Origin: Chanodichthys erythropterus
Taxonomy: Eukaryota > Chordata > Actinopteri > Cypriniformes > Xenocyprididae
NCBI RefSeq assembly: GCF_024489055.1
Contig: NC_090232.1
Coordinates: forward strand, 47,577,355 to 47,641,354
Length of the DNA stretch: 64,000 nt
Direction of reading: 5' to 3'
The notes under the pieces were generated by a model, which had not been told where the DNA came from, did no database searches, and saw nothing but the letters and a program-made list of their open reading frames with translations. Shown piece by piece: positions 50,547 to 62,497 of this stretch. The position numbers and the translations under genes were made by a program. Within the stretch, counting starts at the first letter, position 1, and every line of letters begins with the position of its first letter.

Positions 50547-52792
50547 TTGGAGGTTGCCACGGAGACGGTGACCGCACCGCTCCCTCCCCCGGGACAGGGC
50601 CCGGGGGAAAATCCTGAGTTTTGTTTTCTTTCTGTTCCGCCCACATTACCCACATTTTCAATAAAAGAGCAATTTCCAAAACCTCTGGGTCATATGAGAA
50701 GGTCCGCGCTGAGGGTGAGCGAGCTTTCGCTCCCTCTCTCTCAGCCGTTCCTTCCTTCGCCACGGGCAGGGTCTTGGCGCCCCGGGAACGCACCGCCTTC
50801 CCACGCCACCCTGCCCACTCGGAGCCATGTGAGTGGACTCCACTCACAGCCTCGACTTCGGGGCGCACTGCCTCCCGAGTCAGGCCACAGTGCTCCATGC
50901 TGCCCCCCCGTGGGTACTTCTGTTGTCCGGATGGTTCCACTCGTACGGTGCTTGGAGGCGTGGCTACGCCTTCCCAACCCGTCCCGTTGGCTCATTCGGA
51001 CAGTCAGACTCGGCTACGCGATTCAGTTCGCCAGGCGTCCACCCAGGTTCAGCGGCGTTCTGTTCACCTCGGTGACAGGGCCCAACGCCTCTGTCCTGCG
51101 GGCGGAGATTGCGGTTCTCTTGGCGAAGGACGCAATAGAGCCTGTCCCTGCAGCCGAGATGGAGTCTGGGTTTTACAGCCCTTACTTCATAGTACCCAAG
51201 AAAGGCGGGGGGTTACGACCAATCCTGGACCTGCGTGTCTTGAATCGGGCCCTTCACAGGCTCCCGTTCAAGATGCTCACCGTGAAACGCATTCTCACGT
51301 GCGTTCGCGCCCAGGATTGGTTTGCAGCTATCGACCTGAAGGACGCGTACTTTCATGTCTCGATCCTTCCTCGACACAGACCGTTCCTACGGTTTGTGTT
51401 CGAGGGGCGGGCATATCAGTACAGGGTCCTACCCTTTGGGCTGTCCCTGTCTCCTCACGTCTTTACCAAAGTCGCAGAGGGGGCGTTCGCATCCTCAACT
51501 ATCTCGACGACTGGCTCATTTTGGCCCAGTCACGAGAGCAGTTGTGCGAACACAGGGACCTGGTGCTCAGGCACCTCAGCCAGTTGGGGCTTCGGGTCAA
51601 CCGGGAGAAGAGCAAGCTCTGCCCCGTGCAGAGCATCTCTTTTCTCGGTGTGGAGCTGGACTCAGTCAATATGACAGCACGTCTCACCAACGAGCGTGCA
51701 CAGTCGGTGCTGAACTGCCTGAACTCGTTCTCGCGGAAAACAGCGGTCCCACTGAAACAATTTCAGAGGCTCCTGGGGCATATGGCATCCGCAGCCGCGG
51801 TCACGCCGCTCGGATTGCTTCATATGAGACCGCTTCAGCACTGGCTGCACGACCGGGTCCCGAGGTGGGCATGGCACCGTGGCTCACTCCGTGTGGTCAT
51901 CACACCGAGTTGCCGCCACACATTCAGCCCGTGGTCGGACATTGCTTTTCTACGGGCCGGGGTGCCCCTAGTGCAAGTGTCCAGGCATGTTGTTGTCACA
52001 ACAGATGCCTCTGCCACCGGCTGGGGTGCCATATGCAGTAGCCAGTCGGCGTCGGGGTCCTGGACGGGATCCCATCGCCATTGGCATATCAACTGCCTCG
52101 AGTTGCTGGCAGTACTCCTTGCGCTGCACCGGTTTCGACCGCTGCTGACGGGCAAGCATGTACTGGTCCGGACGGACAACACATCGGCGGTAGCGTATAT
52201 CAACCACCAGGGTGGTCTACGCTCCCGTCGCATGTCGCAACTCGCCCGCCATCTCCTTCTGTGGAGTCAGCGCCGACTCAGGTCGCTGCGCGCCTCCTAC
52301 ATCCCGGGCGAGCTCAATCGTGCGGCCGACGCGCTCTCACGACAGCTCACGCTCCCGGGGGAATGGAGACTCCACCCCCAGGCGGTCCAGCTGTTATAAA
52401 GCCGGTTCGGGGAAGCACAGGTGGACCTGTTCGCTTCTCTGGAATCCGCCCATTGCCAGTTGTTTTATTCGCTGACCGAGGGGACCCTCGGCACGGATGC
52501 ACTGGCACACAGCTGGCCCCGGGGCCTACGCAAGTATGCGTTTCCCCCAGTGAGCCTCCTTGCACAGACACTGTGCAAGGTCAGGGAGGACGAGGAGCAG
52601 GTCTTGCTAGTTGCGCCGTACTGGCCCAACCGGACCTGGTTCCCGGAACTCATGCTCCTCGCGGCAGCCCATCCCTGGCGCATTCCCCTGAGGCAGGATC
52701 TCCTCTCTCAGGGGCAGGGCACCATATGGCACCCGCGTCCCGACCTGTGGAACCTCCACGTGTGGTTCCTGGATGGGACGCGGCAGACTTGA
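50547..52792 (+). pseudogene. DIRS reverse transcriptase/RNase H (and methylase-like region), broken
   Basis: In the first frame: FYSPYFIVPKKGGGLRPILD, AIDLKDAYFHVSI (RT motif A) and YRVLPFGLSLSPHVFTK. The frame then changes near 51475-51490, probably with a small loss. The second frame gives ILNYLDDWLILAQS (motif C), FLGVELDS, the RNase H motifs VVTTDASATGWGA, CLELLAVLLAL, VRTDNTSAVAYIN and RAADALSR, then a stop at 52397-52399. The same frame continues at 52400 with VDLFASLESAHCQLFYS and LLVAPYWPNRTWF to 52792, where DIRS elements carry a Dam-methylase-like region (family knowledge). Confidence 0.88.
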
Positions 52793-53792
52793 GTGACCTA
52801 CCGCCCGCGGTAGTCGACACCATCACTTCGGCCCGAGCCCCCTCGACGAGGCGTGCTTACGCTTTGAAGTGGAGTCTGTTCGCTGAGTGGTGTTCCTCCC
52901 GCATGGAGGACCCCCGGAAATGCCCGGTCGGTGTTGTGCTTTCCTTCCTTCAAGAGGGTTTGGAACGGAGGCTGTCCCCTTCCACCCTGAAGGTCTATGT
53001 GGCCGCCATCGCAGCACATCACGATGTGCTCGACGGCAAGTCACTAGGGAAGCACGACCTGATCATCAGGTTCCTCAGAGGCGCCAGGAGGTTGAATCCC
53101 CCTAGGCCTCGCCTCATTCCCTCCTGGGATCTCTCCATCGCCCTCTTGGGCCTTCGGGGAGCTCCCTTCGAGCCCCTTGAGTCAGTCGAGCTGAAACATC
53201 TGTCTCTTAAGACAGTGCTCCTGACCGCGCTCGCCTCCTTCAAGAGGGTTGGGGACCTGCAAGCATTTTCGGTCAGCGATTCGTGCCTGGAATTCAGGCC
53301 GGACTACTCTCAAGTCATCTTGAGACCCCGGCCTGGATATGTGCCCAAGGTTCCCACCACTCCCTTCAGGGACCAGGTGGTGAACCTGCAAGCACTGCCT
53401 GACAGACCCAGGCAGACCCAGCCCTTGCGTTGCTGTGTCCCTTTCGTGCTCTGCGCGTTTACGTGGACCGCACGCAGAGCTTTAGAAGCTCTGAGCAGCT
53501 CTTTGTCTGTTTTGGAGGTCAGCAGAAGGGAAAGGCTGTCTCCAAACAGAGGTTGGCCCACTGGATAGTGGATGCCGTCGCCTTGGCGTACCAGTCCCAA
53601 GGCGAGCCGTGCACTCTCGGGTTGCGAGCTCACTCCACTCGGGGTGTTGCTTCCTCCTGGGCGTTGGCGCACGGCACCTCTGTTGCAGACATCTGCAGAG
53701 CTACAGGCTGGGCGACACCAAACACATTCGCGAGGTATTATAACCTCAGAGTGGAACTGGTGTCCACCCGTGTGCTTTCTACTCGTAGTTAG
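52780..53792 (+). pseudogene. DIRS tyrosine recombinase, frameshifted
   Basis: The first frame runs from DLSDLPPAVVDTITSARAPS, through the core-binding part (STRRAYALKWSLFAEWC), to ASFKRVGDLQAF with the first catalytic Arg. The frame changes near 53405-53430. The second frame has LCPFRALRVYVDRT, AHSTRGVASSWA (the H..R pair) and GWATPNTFARYYNL with the likely catalytic Tyr, ending 53792. This enzyme replaces the integrase of other LTR-type elements and joins a circular DNA copy to the genome. Confidence 0.88.
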
Positions 53793-54527
53793 CCATGGGT
53801 GTTCGCTTGCTGTGCCATTTCCCTCGGGAGAGGGAATGCGAGCACTTTTTCTGCTCCTCAGTTCAGTTCCCCGTAACGGCGAACCCTGTGGAGTTCCTCC
53901 TGCATCTTGCGGCGGCCAGACGTGGCGGAGGCGTCCGGCGCTAGGTCCAGTACTCGTGTGTATGCCCAGTTGGTCTGCCCTTGTACTGGGCTAGATGCCC
54001 ATATGCTGTGATTCCCCTCGGGTAATCCCATATGAGATTGTCCACGGTAAGGTTTCCCTGACGGTAAACCCGTGTCTTTCCCTGGGTGGCTTCGTTTTGC
54101 CCCGTCTCTGATTGCTAGTTGTTCCTCCCGGAAGGTAGGACCTACATCAGAGATCTTCCATATGCGTTACTGTTCTCAGACCAGTCCATATGTGTCTTCC
54201 ACATGTTACCTCCCTTCGGGCAGGGTGTGGTCTCCGTAGCTTTCCCCTCCTCGGGGAACGCTTTCCTGGCGTTTTTGTCGTTGCTGGAAAACGAGGGATT
54301 GAGTTCCGAAGCACTCTCCCCCGTGGGGTAGGAACAGCAGCTTCGACTTCTCCACGGTAACGCCCTGTCCTCTCCATCCCACCGGTATGGAAGACATTCC
54401 TGGGCTTACTCTGGGCGCTGGAGGGTTGCGAGTATGGGCCGCATTTGCACTTGGCACGCCTCAGCCTGCCAGCACCTGCCTCCCTAACACTCGTAACGTG
54501 GTTCAGTTGCTATGGCGTTTTCCACGG
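53793..54527. other. DIRS 3' non-coding part
   Basis: G+C-rich, with recurrent CCCCTCGGG-like and CCATATG-like segments. No gene is evident; the open frames here look accidental. Confidence 0.6.
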
Positions 54528-54638
54528 GACCCCATTACGTCAGTATCGACGTAACGTCGAACGTGACTGACTGAATGGGGACGTCTAGGTTACTAATGTA
54601 ACCCCGTTCCCAGAAGGAGGGAACGGAGACGTTACGTT
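54528..54638. repeat. DIRS internal complementary region
   Basis: The first half (GACCCCATTACGTCAG to CTGACTGAATGGG) is the inverse of the left terminus from 49319. The second half (ACGTCTAGGTTACTAATG to GAGACGTTACG) is the inverse of the right terminus ending at 54910. This joined arrangement of both ends is diagnostic of DIRS and is thought to template completion of the circular copy. Confidence 0.92.
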
Positions 54639-54689
54639 CCCTTGCCATAGCTTTGTGCCACCGCTGAGCGGCCAGATACCTATCTCGGC

Positions 54690-54910
54690 TCCTCAGCAAA
54701 AATATGAATGAAGGTGAGTATGCCGGCCCTATTTATACCCGGATGCCGGGGGAGGGGCCCGGCATGTAAATCTCACAGGCCAATTCCCATTGGCTTGTTT
54801 TGTATCCTTGGAGGTGATTGGGCTCCCTAGCGAGACCCCATTACGTCAGTATCGACGTAACGTCTCCGTTCCCTCCTTCTGGGAACGGGGGTTACATTAG
54901 TAACCTAGAC
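54690..54910. repeat. DIRS right inverted terminal repeat
   Basis: Inverse of 49319-49520, including the TATA-containing block (CTATTTATACCCGG). It carries a unique outer 45 bases ending CTAGACGT that recur inverted in the internal complementary region. Confidence 0.9.
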
Positions 54911-55624
54911 GTTCATTGTTCTTGTTTTTTGGTTACATCATCAATGGATACTTGACATTTTTTTCCCCCTCTTTTTCAATTTTACTTTTGCTAAATTATG
55001 ATTTTAGAAACAATCATTAGATGAGCAGTTTAAAAGACTGAACACAGAGGATGACCTTTTTTCACCCGAAGTGCTATCATTTTTATTATTAATTTAATAA
55101 CTGCGCTAAATATAAGGTAGCCACAGACTGGCCATCGTGAGCAGCTGGGAAAAGTGATATCCCGGTGGCTTGGATGATTTGGCATATTGTCCAGCTTGTT
55201 TGTATTTACTTATTCATTATTACTTTATTTTATTAATATAATACCCTTGGTCAGGGGTTGCATTTTACTTGGTAGGCTACAGTAACCACGAGATCCAAGT
55301 TAAATTTCAGAGGGATAGGCAGCAGATGGAGGGCAGCTCGAGCAGCGCTTGCCAAGATCCTTCACATCAATATATGAAAGATAAAAAGACTACCTAGCAA
55401 AAATATACAAAAAAATTGAGCATGATTTAAAAAGTTGTTAGTTTTTTAACACTCGTTTTATAGCCTAGCCTACAATATTTTATATAGGCTAGCTATAGCA
55501 CTGCAAGTCAAGAGCACTATTTTATGATTTATTTCAGTTCATTATTGAATGTTGGATTCCTGCAGTAATCATTTGGGTACACCACAGGCAATAAATAATA
55601 ACGAATAAGTCAATAAATAACTAC

Positions 55625-56990
55625 ACAGCAAAATCCCCAGAGTTAAATCAACTCTGCTCAGAGTACATTTGGTCCCTCTCTAAATAGTGTTATAATAACA
55701 CTGAAGCAGAGTTAATGTTAATAAGATAGTTAAGTAATTAATTAAATGATGATTGAGCAATAATGATAAACACCTGCTGTTAACAAGCAGAATCACTGAA
55801 GAAAAGAGAAACAAGAAATTCTTCAGCCACAGCCTTAGATGAAAATCATTAAAAAAGTGTTAAATCTCTGTAGATCTGATTAAACAACTGCAGAAACAGC
55901 ATTACCAGCTTCACATATTACTAACCAGATTGACTTTGTTTTCAAACATGTACAGAATTAAGAATTAACAGAGGTTTATTGGAAAAGAAAAGAAAAGAAA
56001 AGAAAAGAAAAGAAAAGAAAAGAAAAGAAAAGAAAAGAAAAGAAAAGAAAAGAAAAGAAAAGAAAAGAAAAGAAAAGAAAAGTAGACAAAACGACACCAC
56101 CATGAAGAAGATCAGCATTTGCTTAAGTTGGGCTTTACCCTTGACCCTTGGATTCCTATGTTAGATTTTTCTTTGTAACAGTGTGTATCTTGTTGTTGTA
56201 AAGCAGTGAGGTCAGTGCCTTACAGTGAGCAGATGTTAGCTGCTTTTGTTTGATGATATAGTTATTGTGGGCTTTTTAGAGGAGAAAAAAGTATTGCAGC
56301 AAACACATATTGAATAATTTTAAAACTGTGTAGTGCATAAAATAAGTTCGAGTTACTGCATCACCTCTGCACACACAGACATCAAGAATCAGCATATGAA
56401 TATCAACAATGGTGATAAAAAAAATGCTTCACGCTGCAATGCATGCTGGGTATCTCCATAGGACAAAACTCCCATCATGCACTGCAGTATGAATAATTAT
56501 TGTCACCACTGTTAAGGATTGTATGCTATATTTTCATGTATAAGCCTGAGTGATAATAGTTGTTCATTTTAAGCATTGGAGAGGTACGAAGACATTTATT
56601 TAATGGAATTGTTTTTGTTGCAATTTTGTAATAACTGAATTTCAGTCAAGAAACCAAAGAGAAAGTGACCTCCTTTTGATTTGAAGTGGCTTTCAATAAA
56701 TTTCAAGCCAACCTGCTCCTTCAGTCTTTTGATTCAACAATGTACAAGTGTTCCTTGTGAAAAATTATTGTAACTGCTTAAACACTGATTCTTTTAAAAG
56801 CATAAAAGGGTCAAGAGCATAACTAAAACAAATCCTGACCACTATGATGGTGGCATAATTTTTTGACCAATTCAACACCAACATCTAAACTTCTGTTAAT
56901 TATCAATAAGAACTTATTTAGACGTGTGATAAAATAAAATAAAATAAAATAAAAATAAAAATAACTGCCTAATTGGACTTTCCACCTCTG
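55625..56990. mobile_element. Fold-back element: ACAGCAAAATCCCCAG left end, CCACCTCTG right end
   Basis: The left end matches 32655; the right end, GGACTTTCCACCTCTG, matches the hAT-like group. The common core lies at 56370-56520 (CACAGACATCAAGAATCAG). It carries an AAAAG repeat (55982-56082) and an AAAAT-type repeat near 56930-56960. A second chimeric copy besides 12627-13933. Confidence 0.65.
55982..56082. repeat. (AAAAG)20 pentanucleotide repeat
   Basis: About twenty units of AAAAG. The Lys/Arg/Glu-rich frame through it is an artefact. Confidence 0.97.
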
Positions 56991-59125
56991 ATTTTTACTG
57001 TACAAATATTGTATTACAAACAAGAACTAAAAACGTAAAAACATTTTGTATATTTTTTATAAGTTTTTTGTGTATTTTCGCTTGGTAGTCTGACTTGAAG
57101 GATCTTGGCAAGCGCTGCTCGAGCTCCGTCTGCTGCCTATCCCTCTGAAAATGAACTTGGATCTCGTGGTTACTGTAGCCTACCAAATAAAATGCACTCC
57201 CTATTAATAATTAAAAATGATAGCACTTTGGGTGAAAAAGGTCATCCTCTATTCTTTTGAACTACTCAACATGCATGCAGTGTAAATAAAGCAGTTACAT
57301 CAATGAGATGATAGTAGTCTGCAGCCACACCCCCATGCTAATGGTACAGCCCACGGCACAAATTACAAGACAAAAAATGGAAAAATAGAAAATCGGTTAG
57401 ATTTCATTTATTCAAATGACTGTTTTTGTTGTCATAATTTAGCAAAAGTAAAATTGAAAAAAGGGGTGAAAGGTCAATCAGAATCAGGGTATCTTCCGTT
57501 CATTCATGTTGCGATTTGATATTGACATCAGAAAAATGATAGAACCGCACTTTTTTTCATTTTTCATTTTTAAAATGAAAACGAAAAAACAAAAAACTGG
57601 CTTGATTTTTCTTTTTTTCGTTCTGGGGTTGGAAACAAATAAGCAGTTTGAAAATTCGATCTCTACATGTGGGCGGGAATGAAACGCCTCTTTCCGCTGA
57701 TTGGTTAACAAGACGTCAAACCGTGTCGTCATCGGTTCAGCTCAACAGAATAAAAGTCCCTCGCTCTACAGCTGTACAAATTCTTAACGCGTTTATTCTA
57801 CATTTTATCTCTTTCTCATGAAATATTTATTTACTTTGCAGCTACACACAATTACCTCCATTCTACAATGTTGGCACAATGCCTGTTTTATTGAAGTGAC
57901 CAACTATAAAAATCTAGCGAAGCTGCTCAACGTACTGGGCAGCGAATGTATAGGCATACATTGAATTAAAAACTGCAAATCAGTAGCTGATGTAAATATG
58001 CAGCAGTCATAACTTTTGTTGTAGACAACATTCTGAGTTTTGGGATCTGGGATGAATTTGAAATATGACAGATATGAAAATATATTACATGTTATTAGTT
58101 CATCAAAGCGGTGCTAGAGAGATGGACTTAAAATGCGAATTGGATGATTTGATGATGGAGGTGAACTTGTTTATGCCAATTTGAAATAGGCTATCACACA
58201 TTTAAAAAAAGTAAAATAAATGAATAAGTAAAGGGAAAAATGTTAAAACAGTGTTAAAAAATAACCATAATAGTGCTCTCTTAAGAAGATATCAATTATA
58301 CTTTATCAATATTAGGCTATTTATCAAAACCCTGAAATAACACTAACAATAATGAGATAAAGAGTATTTTTATAACCTATTTATTGTCATCTGTCTGTGT
58401 CAGAAATTAACTGTAATTGATTAATTAATTTACAGGGGATTTTAGGATTTTTTTCCTAATCTTATTAGATATGTATGCTTTCTTTTATGTTAAGTTCTTA
58501 AATTTAGTCAATTAAACTAGAATAATATGACGCTATAGGTTGTTACCAATTAAATCAGTATCAAACAAAGGCTTGCAGAGGTGTCAAAGAAGCAGCACCT
58601 GAAGTTGCTTTTAGATTTATGAGTTAGACTGCTCAGAGAGGGCAGTATATGTGTACGAATTACAATTGCATAATGTAATGATATTAATGTTTTACACATC
58701 ATTTTGAATACAGAACATTTTAAATGACAAAATGAAACAATAACTGGATTATGAAATTAGTGTGGCCAGTAGGTGTCAGCAAGTCTTTGTGTTAATGATT
58801 GAGTCATTTATTTAAGCGATTCATTCAAAACGCTGATTCATTCAAGAATATATCAATTGGATCTCTATAATCTTTTGGGCCATTGAATCACTCAGTCAAC
58901 TTATTTGTTCAAAGACTCTGATTCATTCAGGAATGAAACACTGTTCTGTGCGCTAGGAGTCAGTCACACAACGGTTCTGATCTGCATTGGAAGTTTAATA
59001 TACATATATTATGAAACAGCAGGATAACTTAATTTTTGACATTTGACATGTCCTACACTTCTCTATGAAAAAAAAAAAACTCAAAATAGAATAGGCATAA
59101 TAGATGTGCTGTGACTGCAAAATAT

Positions 59126-59230
<105 letters not shown>

Positions 59231-60490
59231 TAGCCTATCTATCATTTCAATTCCATCCCATGTTGTCTAAAACAAAAGACATTTCTACATTCAATGTATC
59301 AAAGTTGTTGGCTGGGGGTAGTTGTGTGCAGCTGCAAAGTAAATTAATATTTATGAGATAAACTAATATTTCACATGATGAATTAATGTCTACACAGAAT
59401 TAAGCCTTGACTCTTCATCAGAACGATTTGTGTCAACATTCACTAGTCTGGCTATTTGATGAGAAAGAGATAAAATGTAGAATAAACGCGTTAAGAATCC
59501 GTACAACTGTAGAGCGAGGGACTTTTATTCTGTTGAGCTGAACCGGTGAACAACTGATGACGACATTCTGGTTTGACGTCTGGTTGACCAATCAGTGGAA
59601 AAAGGTGTTTCATTCCTGCCCACATGTAGAGATCGAATGTTCAAAGTGCTTATTTGTTTCCAACCCCAGAACGAAAAAAGAAAAATCAAGCATTTTTTAT
59701 CATTTTTCTGATTTCAATATCAAATCAAAACATGAATGAACGGAAGATACCCTGACTCAGGAAAAATGGCAAATATCCATTGACGATGTAACCGAAAAAC
59801 AAGAAAAATGACATCTGGTTTCAATTTTTCATTTTTGCATTTGCATTGTATGGTCTGAAAAATAAATTGTGAACCGTTACACACACCATACAGAAGATCA
59901 ACATGTCTGTTTTAATAAGAAACAAACAACTGCAATAAAATGGTTAAATCAACTGTTTTATTGTATTTTTTTTTTTTTTTTTTTTACTTTTGGTATTGAA
60001 GTGTTAAAGCAAAGAAATTAAATTATAGAAATTGTTTTCAACATTGAACTGATTTATGTTGGATTATCCAGTACTATTTAGAAGTTAATATCAATACACT
60101 TAGGGTCCGTGTACCTTCATATAATTTGTTTTTTCGTTTTTGTCTTCTAAACGGAAAAAGGAAGGAAGCATTCATTTATCACATATTCGACCCTCCTCAC
60201 GAGCATAAATAAACAAATCTCGAGTCGTTTTTTCATATTTTTATTTTCATTTTAATCACACTTTGTTCTAATCCACCAAAAGGAAAAACAATAAAACCAA
60301 AATGGATAAACGGCTTGAATATTCGATTTCTACATGGGCGGGAATAAAACGCCCCTTTCCGCTGATTGGTCAACCAAAGATAAAGCCGCGCCATCAGCTC
60401 TCAGCTCCAGAATCAGCTCCGCGCAACAGTAGACTATATATCCGATACATTTGTACTGAATATTACAGAGTTTATTGCAACTACATTTAA

Positions 60491-62165
60491 CCTCTTAACT
60501 GTCACGATCCCGTTGGCGGGACGCCTCCCAGCCAGCACACCCATGTAGGGCCACATGGTTTAGCCCAGATGAAATGAACATTGTTCAGAGTGCACACTAC
60601 AGGCTGTAAAATGTATCACTGAATCAGTGTTGGATTTAATGAGATAATTAAGTAATTGATTAAGTGATGATTGATAATTATTGAAGATAGCTGCTGTTAA
60701 CAAGCAGAATGAATGAAAGAAAGAGAAACAACAAGAACAGAAAACAATTGAAACACTAGAACTACAACTGACTTCAGCCGCAGCCTTAGATGAAATCAAC
60801 TGAAGATAAAAGAAGACATTAAATCGCTCCAGATCTCAGCAGATGATTAAACAACTCCATATACAGAAGCTCTTATTGAGAATTAAGAGACTGTTGTTGA
60901 TGTTTTATTGAATTTTTTTTATGTTACCATCATGGTGATCAGAGTTTACTTTAGTTGAGTAGTTTGACTTGTTTTTAATAATATCAGGGTTTCTCTGGCT
61001 GCTGTAACTGCTGAATTAGTTATGGCAAGAAAAACAAGAGAAAACTCAATCTGATGCTGTGTCTGCTTCATGATAAGAATATAATCACTGCGCAGTGGCT
61101 TGATTCACTGATCTTATAACTGAGTTTAATATGAGCAATATCTTACTAACTGTGTTTTAATGTGATTCATTTAAAGATCCAGCACAGTTTTAATCAGAAA
61201 ATCTGAATGATTTTAAAACAGATTGTACATTAAACACTTTGATCTACAGTGAGATTTACTCACAAACATACATCAAGAATCAGCGCATGAATCTCAACAA
61301 TGGTGACATGCTTAATGCTGCAATGCATTCTGGGGTCCATGGATGAGTTTTGCATGATGCACCCAGAATGCATTGTGGCATGAAGCATGTCACCATTGTT
61401 GAGATTCATACACTGATTGTAGATGTCTGTGTGAGTTTTAAAGTGTTTAGAGTACAATGTGTTTTAAAATTCATTCAGCTTTTATGACTAAAACAGTTTT
61501 ATCATTTAATTTCTAGAAAAGTCAACACAAACTTAACATTTTATTCATATAAAGCTCAGTCATTAGATGAGTGAAAAAAGTCACTACATGACAGTTATGT
61601 TCTTATCATAAAGCAGCTGATCATATTTTCTCCTGTTAATGTTGCTATAACAAACAGCTATAACAGACACAGTAAAACTAACACTAAAACAGTCAAGAGT
61701 AAAACTGCCTAACTAAAGCAACGACTGACCTCGATCATGGTGAAATCAAACAAAACTATTATTTTCAAAAATCTTCAAAATCTAAACCTCTGGTAATTCT
61801 CAATAAGAGCTTCTGTAGATGTATGTCAGAAATAAAGTCAGTCTGGTTAGTAATAAGTGAAGCTGGTAATGCTGTTTGTGGAGATGTTTGATCAGATCTT
61901 CAGAGATTTAATGTCTTTTATCTTCAGTTGTTTTCATCGAAGGCTGTGGCTGAAGTTGTAGTTCTTGTTGTTTCTCTGTTCTTCAGTGATTCTCCTCGTT
62001 ATCACCTAATTATCTCATTAACTGCAAGACCAATTCAGTGTTACATTTAACAGCCTGTAGTGTTCACACTGAGTAGTGTTCATTTCATCTGGGCTAAACC
62101 ATGTGCTAAACAAGGGTGTGCTGGCTGGGAGGCGCCCGACTAGTGGGACTGTGACAGTTAAGGGG
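60491..62165. mobile_element. piggyBac-like fold-back element at TTAA
   Basis: TTAA at 60487-60490 and 62166-62169. The ends CCTCTTAACTGTCAC and the inverse of GTGACAGTTAAGGGG agree at 14 of 15 bases. GGCGGGACGCCTCCCAGCC pairs with the right side. The inside holds the common core at 61265-61435 (CATCAAGAATCAG and its inverse). No protein. The empty site can be read in the opposite arm near 63905-63920. Confidence 0.85.
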
Positions 62166-62423
62166 TTAATCTAATTCTCATCAAACAGCCAGACTAATAA
62201 ATAGCTCGACACAACCCGTGCCGGGGTAGAGCCTAGACAGAGCTTTCTTCTGTATTCATTCGCGTGCCGTGAAATACTAATTTATCATAATAAATATTAA
62301 ATTACGTGGCATCACAACTTTGGCACACTTATTAGCCTCAATCTGTGTGCCGGACTGTGTGCCGCACTGGACAGCGCTGAGATTGGTCAGTCTACTGAAG
62401 CGCAGAGCAGAATCGATTCAAGG

Positions 62424-62497
62424 GTCAAGTCATCTTCATTTATATAGCGCTTCTTACAATACAGATTGTTTCAAAGCAGCTTCACAGTGATAATAGG
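62424..62497 (-). mobile_element. L2-like 3' tail fragment, - strand
   Basis: TCAAGTCATCTTCATTTATA then TAGCGCTTCTTACAATACAG and GTTTCAAAGCAGCTT are the inverse of the L2-type tail at 21195-21255. Too short to tell a LINE tail from a SINE with the same tail. Confidence 0.6.

Larger units (their letters stand above)
49316..54913 (+). mobile_element. DIRS-type tyrosine-recombinase retrotransposon, damaged
   Basis: Inverted terminal repeats (about 49319-49520 and 54690-54910) enclose a gag-like gene, RT/RNase H and a tyrosine recombinase, plus an internal complementary region at 54528-54638. GTT is found at both junctions (49316-49318, 54911-54913) and there is no longer target duplication, as expected for recombinase-mediated insertion. 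Base composition is far richer in G+C than the surroundings. Every gene is broken, so it cannot move by itself. It sits in the left arm of the large fold-back. Confidence 0.93.
54961..57480. mobile_element. Inverted-repeat element nested in the large fold-back
   Basis: TTTTTCAATTTTACTTTTGC at 54972 is inverse to GCAAAAGTAAAATTGAAAAA at 57442. TAGGCTACAGTAACCACGAG and TTGCCAAGATCCTT (55270-55365) are inverse to 57095-57182. The middle is taken by another fold-back at 55625-56990. Confidence 0.65.

Noticed and set aside
55979..56164. Lys/Glu-rich small protein
   Set aside because: Translation of the (AAAAG)20 repeat.
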